A DNA stretch of 64,000 nt, taken from contig CM043953.1 of assembly GCA_014529385.2 (NCBI GenBank), positions 107,202,549 to 107,266,548 of the forward strand, given 5' to 3'. This document shows, piece by piece, positions 55,827 through 64,000 of this stretch. The translations under genes were made by a program, and so were the position numbers. The number at the start of each line of letters is the position of its first letter. Within the stretch, counting starts at the first letter, position 1. This stretch comes from Adiantum capillus-veneris. Taxonomy: Eukaryota > Streptophyta > Polypodiopsida > Polypodiales > Pteridaceae. Below the pieces are notes generated by a model. The model worked only from the letters and a program-made list of their open reading frames with translations, ran no database searches and was not told the DNA's origin.

Positions 55827-55954
55827 CTACCAATTGCCGTGGTTCAGAGGTATACCTCGAGAGAATGAGATACCGATCGTAGTGCTTCAGAGGGGTACCT
55901 TGCAGAAACCCACGAGGAGGGTTAGAGGTTTGTCAAGCTCAAATGTTCGTAATC

Positions 55955-56420
55955 ATACAATGTCATTAAATGTCTAATATCTAACCAACCCAAATGATTT
56001 TCTCATATTAAACTGGTCATTTAATATGGGATAATAAACGAGAACAAGGGTTAGAATATAGACATGTGCTTACGAATCTATCTCAGCACGGGGCCAATGG
56101 TAAAGGGGCCCAAATGAGAGATGGTCTGTCAAAGAGCAAGGTAGCTTAGAAGACCTTAGGGTTAGCTTCATTAAAGACCTCCAATGGTTAGTGTTAAAAG
56201 TCCTTTGACCTTAAGCAAGCTAGGGCTGAGCTTGAGGTGGGAACCCGGCCTAAACTTAAGCAACCTAGGACTGTGCTTGAGGTGGGAACCTTAAGCAAGC
56301 TAGGGTTGTGCTTGAGGTGAGAACTCCACCGAAGGTGCTTGTCATGCTTGATGACTAAGGTACTTGAGGTACTTGTCACATTTAATGAGGCTATTGCTTG
56401 AGAAGCTTCCTATGCATGGG
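55955..56420 (+). repeat. LTR-like sequence related to the C LTR, with 35-bp repeats
   Basis: TGTCATTAAATGTCTAATATCT … GATTTTCTCATATTAAACTGGTCATTTAATATGGG resembles the start of the chromovirus C LTR (read on the minus strand at 18369), here in plus orientation. Further on, TTAAGCAAGCTAGGGCTG…GCTTGAGGTGGGAACC is repeated three times (56211-56322). The right end was not located. Confidence 0.5.
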
Positions 56421-56900
56421 GGGTAAGATGCTTGAGTCAAAAAAATAACCTACACACTTAATGAGGAAGTTGCTTGAGAAACTGTTGGACGGGAGCGACT
56501 CACACACCCATGAAGTGCATGCAAACACTACCTAGATCAACATAATGTCAATCGAGGATACAGATGACACAATAGGCACACGGAGGAAATCTCTTTAGCT
56601 TGTCAGGCTGAGACCATCCTACACATACAACACTCTGGAAGGCCAACTAAACCACAATCAAGAACCTCGCTGCTCTCAACTACACCACCTAGCCACATAC
56701 ACACGTACGGAAGGTAACTCACCTAATCATGGCAGATTCCTACAAAACTTAAGGAACACCATCCCCTCACTAGGATACACCTGTCCCTAAGCTTCTACAC
56801 TCAAAATCCTCACTCTAAACCCATTTGCGGAAACGCGTAGGATGACATAGCAGAATTTTGAAAGTGCCAGTAACTGAAATTTATGAATACCTATGCGTAG
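56421..56900. other. No gene recognised
   Basis: Sequence between two LTR-like stretches, without coding or repeat signal that I can support. Confidence 0.4.
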
Positions 56901-56959
56901 CTTATGTCGCCACGATTCTATAGACTACTAGCACGCAGAAAACAGACATCGTTTGATAC

Positions 56960-57443
56960 ACTTACGGTCACAAATAGCTCGTAGATGCGTCGGAGTGTGC
57001 GCTTCGTCTCGCGTGGAATGCTTGGCGTTGTTGCGTAGCTCTCCTCGAGCCTACAGCAATGGTGCAGTCGGATCTCCAATGTGTTGAGCGAGCCGGGCGT
57101 AGCAAGAGGATAAAGCTCACGCTCACTCTCTTTCTCTCTCCCACACAGTAGACGGCAGCGCTAAAGTTTTGATTATGATAAAAGTCTTTTTTTTACAAAA
57201 TGACCTAGGTACCTTATATACTAAGGCTACCTTAGGTTTAACCAAAAATGGGGTTGAAAGGGTCAAATGGCTTTGTATTTACAATCTGGAAGTGCCATTG
57301 CACCCCGTCTTCTGAAACTAGAATAACTACCATTACAAATGACGTTTATAGCCATAATCCGCAGCATTTCATAACTCGCAAAAGATAAGACTTTGGTACG
57401 AAACTTGAGTTGTGTTGTGCCAGCAGCCAACACTCCCCCCTTC
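56960..57443 (-). repeat. Probable LTR with upstream polypurine tract
   Basis: On the minus strand GGAAGGGGGGAG (57433-57444) is followed by TGTTGGCTGCTGGC (from 57432), the usual PPT-LTR join. A TATA-like TAGTATATAAGG follows at about 57223-57212. The LTR end is uncertain (near 56960, before GTATCAAACG). It may be the 3' LTR of element G. Confidence 0.45.
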
Positions 57444-57449
57444 CGCGTT

Positions 57450-58490
57450 CATGTTGTCCCCGACATGACCTGATTGTCGATGGCGATGTGGTCTTTGCTG
57501 TCGTTTTGGCTTCATCTGTTGCACTGCTTGTAACTTTGTCGAACCACAACAAGAACTATGATCCATTAGAGCGGACATCTATCATCATAACCATTCATCT
57601 TTTGAGATCCTCTGATTACTTTTATGTCTGCTCTTCTTCATTGGGGACTTCTTTGTTCCTGTGCAATCATGTTGTTAGTGTTGTCTGCAGCTTTGTCATT
57701 GTAGGCCATTCTTCGACTCGCCATTGAGGAGAAGTATGCTATGATCTGAAATTGGTGCTCCAATTCATTTGTCAATTGATTTGAGTAGCATTTCATTATT
57801 GTTGATGTAGAAGGAATATGTACAAGAGGATGGTGATAGGTGTCTTTAGATTAGGGTCTAAAACCTGGATGACCAAAGGGAAAAAAAACCCGGTGGGAAA
57901 AAAAATGCCTTTGGTATACGCTCTTATTGGAGTTGAGCAGTTGAACGTGAAGTACATGTTCATGAAAGGTGAGTGCTTGGGTGAAACACGGAAAGAGTGC
58001 CTGATGCAAGTGCCAATTATGGGACACTCTCTATGCATATGAGTAATTTTTCATCAAAAGCATGCAATGTGAAAGAAGGAGATGATGGGTGTTTGGCTTA
58101 GCTACTCGACTCTGACTTGTATGACTTGTCGGTTGCATGTTGACACTGCTTTGTGACAAGTTCTTCGGCTGTTGTAGTAGCTGCTGAGACATACTTCGTG
58201 AAGTTTCATCGTTTTCCTGTACCTTCTTCTCTTTGTAGTGCTCAGGCCTCTCGTCAGTCTTTTCTTCATGTGGATTATGGATTTTTTAATTTTTTCTTAA
58301 TAATAAACAAAGAAAATTTTAAAACAACTCAACAAAAGAAAAATCATTCAAATAGAAATCTAAATGCTATGTACACTATACACATGTCCCTAGGGGCTTA
58401 AATTTCGTCAAAAAATTATCACAATAAAACGCAAAATTCAATGCATCTCACCAAACATTGCCCTCTAATAGTCATAATGTTAGGTCCACA
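57450..58490 (-). other. 3' region of element G, no gene recognised
   Basis: About 1 kb between the last G ORF and the LTR-like start at 57432. It contains an A-rich stretch with two poly-A runs around 57883-57906 and no credible ORF. Confidence 0.4.
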
Positions 58491-58495
58491 TTCAG

Positions 58496-58513
58496 AATGC
58501 CTCCCCCCTTCCT
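58496..58513 (-). other. Alternative polypurine tract of element G
   Basis: On the minus strand AGGAAGGGGGGAGGCATTC precedes TGAATGTGGACC. It shares GGAAGGGGGGAG with the tract at 57433. Which of the two marks the real LTR border is unresolved. Confidence 0.4.
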
Positions 58514-58709
58514 ATTTGGATTCATCCTTTACAACAGGGTATCGCAAAGGGTATGTGTTGTGCTTGGGCAATTAAAAGTTGTGCCTATGCAGGACTTGTA
58601 ATGTAGCCCTATTATGCATACACAGTCAATGCATGGAAAAGATTTATGTTGTGCAAGATGTGGGTATAAGCAATTTGCTTATTGGCATTTGTTGGCGAGG
58701 CTTCCTATT

Positions 58710-60570
58710 CTAAGCAATGTAATGGTCTTTGAAGCTCCTGTATCGTTGCTTGATTGAAGCGACTTGCTCTCTTCTAACTGTACTGTAATCGTAGGAAGAA
58801 TTGTAAGAATTCAACGACGATGCACTGACAGCAGTTTTGTTCTTCTTTGGGACCCATTTCTTTGCGATTATTGGCTTTTTTGTTGTTGACGCTCGGTTGG
58901 GAACCCATACTTGCCCGTGCTTCATTTGTGTTTGAAGAGACTTCTTTGGGATCCACCTTTTTGTTGTGTGAGTCGACAGTGGTCTTTGCTTCAGCCGTTG
59001 TACGCTTGGTTGGGGACGGGATTCAGGCTTTGAAAGTTGATATTGTGGTTGTTTTGGAATCCAAATGAACTCCTGACTTTTTTGTGCTTGAATCAACTTC
59101 TTTGGAGCCCAAACCTGAGTTGTGAAAGCTTGTGACTTTGTGATATTCTTACCTGTTCGTGCACGCTTTCCTTGTTTTTGTTTTGGTGTTGGATCTTGTG
59201 ATTTGTCATTAGAGATCTTTGTCTTCTTGATCCATATCTGTTTTTGGCCGATCTGGATTTTTGGTATCCAGATTTGTCGAGCTTTTTGGCTTTGACTTGT
59301 TGTCCTGTTCTTTTGACCTGTCATGGTTGTTGCTGAAGGGGTTGGTGATAGTGATGGCCTGAGTTGATGATCGGGGATGTCGTAAGATTCATCACTATCG
59401 CTACTATCCTCAGCAAGGTTGACTTCTTGTACTTTCCCTTGATTTTTTGGCTGGTAGTGGAAAGTTACTGTTTGTTTGCTCATGGGTGGTAGTTTTTTGG
59501 AGGACTTTTCTAGCCCATTGATTAGAGCATTGTTAGCTCGTTGCTCTTGTCGTATTCCTCCTAGCTGAGTCTTTGCATCCTTATTAGGAGCCATGTATGA
59601 GGATGCTTGTGGTGGCTGTGTCTTCACCGAGGACTTTGGAATCCACTTTTGATGCACTTTATTCGTGTAGCGATAACATTGATTCCCGGGTCGTTGATCT
59701 TCTTGAAGCTCGAAGTGTTCTATAGAGTCATAGAACTCGTCGTCTTCTTCATCTTTTGATTCTCCACATTTCTTTGTTTGGTCCTTATTTCGAGAGCTTG
59801 TTGATGTTTGGTTCTCTTCGTTTTCCTGGATTACACTCACTGCAAAATAAGGAACGACATCATAGCCATTTTCATCACAAAACTTTGTTGTGGGAGCATC
59901 CTCCACGGCGCACACGTCCAGAGTAGCCAAGATGTGTTCCCATCCAAAAGGCTCTAACTCTTCTTTAGGAAATGGTTCTGGGATATAGTCCATATCCTCT
60001 ATAACCCGCTCTAGGATACATTCCTCACATTTCAAGCTACCACATTGTGAAGCTCCACACATCCACAGTTCTTTAGGCTTACCTAACCAAGCTGGAAGGT
60101 TTGATCCTGCTACTTTGGCGGAATCAAACTCCTCAACCGGTGTTCTCGTCACATCCCTATAGCTATGGTCCCTCAAGTTTATCTTTGTTATGGTTTCCAT
60201 ATGTCTCAGGTATATATGGTCATAACCCCAATCTTGGACCATTTTCAATTGTCGCATGAATGGTCTTCCCAGAATGATGTCATAGTTGTTCTTCTTGCCA
60301 AAGTCAACAACAGCAAAAGTGTGTTCATATTCAATGCCACAAGAAGTAACAAGTACTTTTTCTAGCAGTCCTAGGGGCTTTTCCTTGTGTCTTTCTGCAA
60401 GCTACAGGGTCATTCATGTGGATATCAAGGCAGGTTTTTCCCATTTTTTTCAAACCTCTTTGGTTGCAATGGCCACACCAGCTCCACTGTCAAGGATTGC
60501 CATGGTTTTTACATTATTGAATTCCATAGGAAGGGTGGTGTTTCCATCTTCTCCCTCGTAATACTCGCCT
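58710..60570 (-). pseudogene. Protease and W-I-P-K repeat protein of element G
   Basis: One frame (the -1 frame relative to gag) from about 60570. It starts PLNKVGEYYEGEDGNTT, then a retropepsin-like MAILDSGAGVAIATKEV with intact D-S-G, and YDIILGRPFMRQLKM. Stops interrupt it at about 60455, 60417 and 60408; from 60257 it is open for 515 codons. That part has a Cys pair region (MCGASQCGSLKCEECILE), acidic stretches (KDEEDDEFYDS, EDSSDSDE), and a basic tail with eight W-[IVA]-[PK]-[KN] motifs: WIPKSS, IWIPKIQ, IWIKKTK, VWAPKKL, IWIPKQP, RWIPKKS, VWVPNRA, KWVPKKN. The function of the repeats is unknown; basic Trp-containing repeats could bind RNA or a capsid. Confidence 0.7.
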
Positions 60571-60577
60571 ACCTTGT

Positions 60578-62770
60578 TTAATGGCACTGGCCTAGTATTT
60601 GAGGCATTTCAAGCTCTTTGATGCCTTCCTCAATTTGAGTCATTGGGGTTTTTACACCAAATTTCTCTAGACATTTTTCCACATTAGCCCACATGTTTGG
60701 TCTTATTCTGAGCAACTCGGCTAACATTATTGTACAGGTGACTGGGGTAGATAGAATAGCTACTAGCCCCTTTGAATCGATGGCCTTGTTGGGAGACAGT
60801 CTCTGTGATGGGACTGCAACCACATCTGACTTGGTCTCGTACTCTCCCATGTAGGACGGTAGTGTTCTTAGCGAATGGGGTTGACTATCCATAGATTGTA
60901 CAGATCTTTTTTCGCCCCAATACGATCTCACGTCTAGATTCATTTGAGATCTAGTCTCAAATTCCTCTATTGGTGGTAGAAACACTCCTCGTTCATCACC
61001 GGTCTTGTCTATTCGTCTTCTTAGGTCATCGCCTTCATTGGCCTCTCTGACTTGTTTCCACAATTCGTCAAGACCGTCTATCTCTTTACAATCCTCAGGT
61101 ATAGCTTGGTGAAATCCCTCAGAAGAGTTATCCATGGTATTCAGTACTATCCTTGGTTCTAATGCTGGGTCTTTGAGATTTGGTCTGTGCTCATGACTAG
61201 AATCTGGCTCTTTTAGTTCCTGGTTTGCTGGGATTACTTGTGTAGGCATGACACGGATCACATCCTCAGGTTTTGCAACTGGTGGTTCTACTAAATCTTG
61301 GGTTGTTTGAATCATTTTCTGGCACATTTCAAACCTTTTCTTTTCTAGTTCTGCATAGGGATATGTCATCCACCTGTGTTCTTGGGTTTGGTTGTTTTTG
61401 AGCCTCACATCATAGGCTTTCAAGAGGGCATCTAATGTCTCATTAACCTTCTCTGCCAACACAGATCCTCCTGAACTAGCACTTCTCAGTTTCTCATCCG
61501 TGGATGGTTCTTCTAGAGGTTTAACCATCTCTGTAAGAGAAGGTGCCTCCTTTTCCTCATGTTGTTTTATCTTCTCCTCAGCTTCGGTAAGCTTCTCAGC
61601 TAGGGATTTTTGCTCTCGTTCCCTGCGTGCTTTCATTCTAGTCTTTCTAGCTTTCCAACTATTTCGTTTGCTCTTGGTTTTCTGACTAGGTACGTCTGTC
61701 TTTGGTCCATCATCTGTCTTTGGACTCGTGTCACTTTCCGTGTTCTTTGTCTCTGGATTCTCATCAGCTTTCTTTTGAGCTTGTGCTCTCGTAACTACTT
61801 GAACTGGTACAACATTTTCATTTTCTGAGCTACTAGGGAGCTGAACAATCCCTAATGCATTTGTCATGATTTTCCTGATTTTGTTTGGTTTTTTCGGGCA
61901 ATCGGGGATCAATTGAGTGATGCCACACTCAAGACAATAGGCATTTACTTCAGTGATCTCCGTATGAGGACATTGTTTGACCAAGTGGTTGTCACGACTT
62001 TTGTGACAATCTGTCTCTGGTTGAGGAGATTCTTTTAGCATTTCCTCGTGGCTATAAGCAAGCTTTGACCTAGATAAGCCGCTATTTGCAATGAATCGCA
62101 ATGTCCTTTCGTCCATTTCATACCTTCTTTCTTTCAACTGAAACCCAAGAGGTGGAGGTTGTACGGGCCTCACCACTCCATGTGTTTCTCTCACATTTTG
62201 TTGCTCCAAAGGGTAGTACTCACTTTGGTTGCTATACCACATTGTAGCTGATACTGGCGTTGGTTTATTTGATGCTTCCATCATTGGCATGTATCTCATA
62301 TCTACCGGCATTCTAGCACCTGGAAGCGGAGGTTGTTGTCCTAAGAGAAGTTGTGGCCTGAAAACTCCTACTGGTCCTGGAGCATTCCCCATAATGTATC
62401 TAGGTGGAGTAGGTGCTTCTGGAACAGGTTGTACATACCTCTCCCTAGCATTTTCCATGCTATAATAGCACTCTTCCCCCGTATGGTTCGTCCATTTTCT
62501 CTCAATTTCACACCACTTCGGCTCTCCCGAATCAGACCTTACAAGAGGAATCAACCTCTTGACCAAGTCGTCAATAAGCTTTTCTTGATCAATAGGTGCC
62601 ATTGGCTTGGCAATGGACTCACTTATCTGTGAAACACTGTGCTGAGAGGATGTGTCATCTCCTTGACTCTTTAAGTCCTTTTCTTTGTATGCCTCACAGT
62701 TATCCACTAGATAAAGAGCTTCTTTGATCAACTCGTTTAGCGTCATCCTTCTTATCATATGCAAATCCTA
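60578..62770 (-). CDS. Gag C-terminal part and linker of element G
   Basis: Open for 728 codons in the same frame as the capsid ORF, after a single TAG at 62768. It begins LHMIRRMTLNELIKEALYLV, has a Pro-rich region (PVPEAPTPPRY … LLGQQPPLPGARMP) and two Cys/His clusters near residues 250-290 (DCHKSRDNHLVKQC and CLECGITQLIPDC) in the nucleocapsid position. A lysine/glutamate coiled coil follows (KARREREQKSLAEKL, EAEEKIKQHEEKE), then a long acidic linker ending ELEMPQILGQCH. The protease frame begins in -1 overlap at ATACTAGGCCAGTGCC. A frame this long surviving in decayed DNA suggests fairly recent activity. Confidence 0.75.
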
Positions 62771-63703
62771 CTGAAGGCCCGCATGTCTCATTCCCTGGAT
62801 AAAGATCAGCATCAGTCGTGCTTGCGTAGGTAATTCCACTCTCGGACAGAGCTTAACATATCTCTTGAGCCGTAATGATGCTTTGCGTACTGATTCATCC
62901 TCTTTCTGTTTGAATCTATGGATTTGCGAGACCATGTTGTGAGCAATGCCTTTTGGCAAGAATTCTTCAATAAACTCCTCAAACAACTCATCTAGGGTCT
63001 CAAAATCCCATTTTTTCACCGAGTCGAACCATGTAGCTGCATCATCTTCTAGAGTCAATCCAAATCCCGCAAATTGTGTCACAAAATCCGAAACTTCCTC
63101 TGCTCTAATCACTCTTCTAAAAGCCGTTACGTGATCTCTCGGATCTTTATCCCCGGAGTATTTTCTGTTTACCCATTTCTGGACTTGGGATGATCTAACT
63201 CGTCGATTGTCTACAAGTCTAACCAGAGACTCTCCCAATCCTTCTTTCGTTATCGCTCTTGAAGGGAATCCTGGTGGCTCTCTTCTTGGAATTCCTATAG
63301 GAATTCTCGTGTTTGGTGGAGGCATTTGTGGTCCTTCATTGACCAAATATCCACCTCTTTCTAGTACAGTCTGTGGATTTGTGCTTTCTACAACTCTGTA
63401 TTCTCGTCCATACTTGTCGACAACTATAGATCTCCATTGACAGTCGACTCCGTATGTGTAGACATATAAGAGCTTGTAATCCGTTATCTCTTCTAGGTAT
63501 GGATCTGAGCACCTATAAAGATTGACCTTATTGTCGTCAATGTATCTATATAGTCCTTCACTCTCATGACCAATCATCCAAACTCTCTCAACAAGATGGA
63601 TCTTTATCAATTGCAAGTTTAGAAGATCCATTGTGGGAGGATATTCCTCTATCGTTGGGATCTCCAAGCTTGTGTAAGCTGCGTTTGAATCTAGGGTAGA
63701 CAT
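62768..63703 (-). CDS. gag: Capsid (gag) protein of element G
   Basis: The ATG at 63703 starts MSTLDSNAAYTSLEIPTIEE; 311 codons. Residues 1-150 are an unrecognised N-terminal region (YRYIDDNKVNLYRCSDPYLE, YVYTYGVDCQWRSIVV). Residues about 185-310 are a clear Retrotrans_gag capsid domain (KYSGDKDPRDHVTAF, LTLEDDAATWFDSVKKWDFE, EFIEEFLPKG, KEDESVRKASLRLKRYVKLC). It ends at MRHAGLQ-TAG and the frame continues without a break, so the amber may be suppressed or a mutation. Confidence 0.85.
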   Translation of the reverse strand: MSTLDSNAAYTSLEIPTIEEYPPTMDLLNLQLIKIHLVERVWMIGHESEGLYRYIDDNKVNLYRCSDPYLEEITDYKLLYVYTYGVDCQWRSIVVDKYGREYRVVESTNPQTVLERGGYLVNEGPQMPPPNTRIPIGIPRREPPGFPSRAITKEGLGESLVRLVDNRRVRSSQVQKWVNRKYSGDKDPRDHVTAFRRVIRAEEVSDFVTQFAGFGLTLEDDAATWFDSVKKWDFETLDELFEEFIEEFLPKGIAHNMVSQIHRFKQKEDESVRKASLRLKRYVKLCPRVELPTQARLMLIFIQGMRHAGLQ

Positions 63704-64000
63704 GATTTATGGGCTTAAGAGCTTTTGCTTGGTTCAAGTAGACTTAGTCCACTGTGTTCAAGTGCTTTGGTTAGGGAAAAGTCAAAACTATGTCCAAAAC
63801 CGCAACCGTTTCGTCACAATTCTCGCAAATTGTTGCTTTCAGACACCCCTAACTTGCGGATGAATTTTGAGGCCTCAAACGACGTTTTTTTCAAAGTCGA
63901 ACTAAATAGTTGCCGTTGGCATACATTTAGTTCATGTTTTGCTCTACGATCTGTAGAGCCGCTCTCAGGCTACGTTTTGATATAAAAACTTTTCCGATCC
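63704..64000 (-). other. Leader of element G up to the window edge
   Basis: About 300 bp upstream of the G capsid ATG, with no gene. On the minus strand near 63990-63973, TATATCAAAACGTAGCC resembles a decayed methionine-tRNA primer site (TGGTATCAGAGC). The LTR would lie beyond the edge. Confidence 0.4.

Larger units (their letters stand above)
58496..64000 (-). mobile_element. Element G: LTR-type element with gag and protease, no RT
   Basis: The minus strand carries a capsid domain, a zinc-finger-bearing linker, an aspartic protease and a C-terminal domain with a repeated Trp-Ile-Pro-Lys motif. After the last stop (58710) there is no reverse transcriptase, RNase H or integrase. The layout recalls gag-only non-autonomous plant elements, which rely on other elements for reverse transcription. 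The 5' LTR lies beyond the window end; a PBS-like TATATCAAAACGTAGCC is seen near 63973-63990. Confidence 0.7.

Noticed and set aside
57410-57727. 105-codon ORF rich in Ser/Val
   Set aside because: It overlaps the PPT-LTR border on the other strand and has no domain features.

Overview
This window is intergenic DNA from a large plant nuclear genome. It is almost entirely LTR retrotransposons, many nested in one another, plus microsatellites and one broken fragment of a host housekeeping gene. The evidence for a plant is plant-type Ty1/copia elements, Ty3/gypsy chromoviruses primed by initiator-methionine tRNA (TGGTATCAGAGC), and intron-containing exons of a plant-like cofactor-independent phosphoglycerate mutase. 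The species cannot be read from the sequence. One Ty3 lineage resembles elements best known from fungi, which makes a non-seed plant (fern or lycophyte) a reasonable but weak guess. No bacterial-type genes, rRNA, tRNA genes or CRISPR arrays were seen.

Layout. (1) 1-8432: two copia copies of one family face each other. A plus-strand copy (A) runs from LTR to RNase H and is joined at about 4720 to the 5' half of a minus-strand copy (B) with its 242-bp LTR. The tail of a plus LTR follows. (2) 8433-18369: minus-strand Ty3 chromovirus C, with gag, protease, RT/RNase H, integrase and a decayed chromodomain. Its 3' LTR was hit by A/B. Its gag leader was hit by a 2.2-kb solo LTR (13791-16006) of the same family as element E. 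(3) 18370-37351: an old minus-strand copia D with a 183-bp 5' LTR, split in two. (4) 19630-32815: element E, a Ty3 element of fungal-like type inserted into D with a CTGT target-site duplication. Its own 3' LTR is interrupted by an inverted, truncated sister copy (E'). (5) 37352-41024: unassigned spacer with microsatellites and a 93-bp tandem duplication. (6) 41030-51688: element F, a complete 10,659-bp chromovirus with two 2,769-bp LTRs, a TTTAG duplication and an intact chromodomain. It is the youngest-looking element here. (7) 51694-53100: an old Ty3 integrase fragment into which F inserted. (8) 54063-55695: an unidentified exon-like stretch and a three-exon phosphoglycerate mutase fragment. 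(9) 55830-57432: LTR-like sequence. (10) 58496-64000: element G, a minus-strand element with gag and protease but no reverse transcriptase, carrying a repeated W-I-P-K motif.

The nesting gives a relative order. D is oldest. C and E inserted into D. A/B and the solo LTR then inserted into C, and E' into E. F is recent. The coding regions of A-E and G carry stops or frameshifts. F is close to intact, with two in-frame stops between protease and RT and one frameshift in late integrase.

The most interesting points are: an apparent LTR-encoded first exon for the F gag, spliceable in frame over the primer binding site; an unknown leader ORF in F; the fungal-like E lineage with a DHGS protease; the RT-less element G; and two unrelated families in which an inverted sister copy sits in the 3' LTR.
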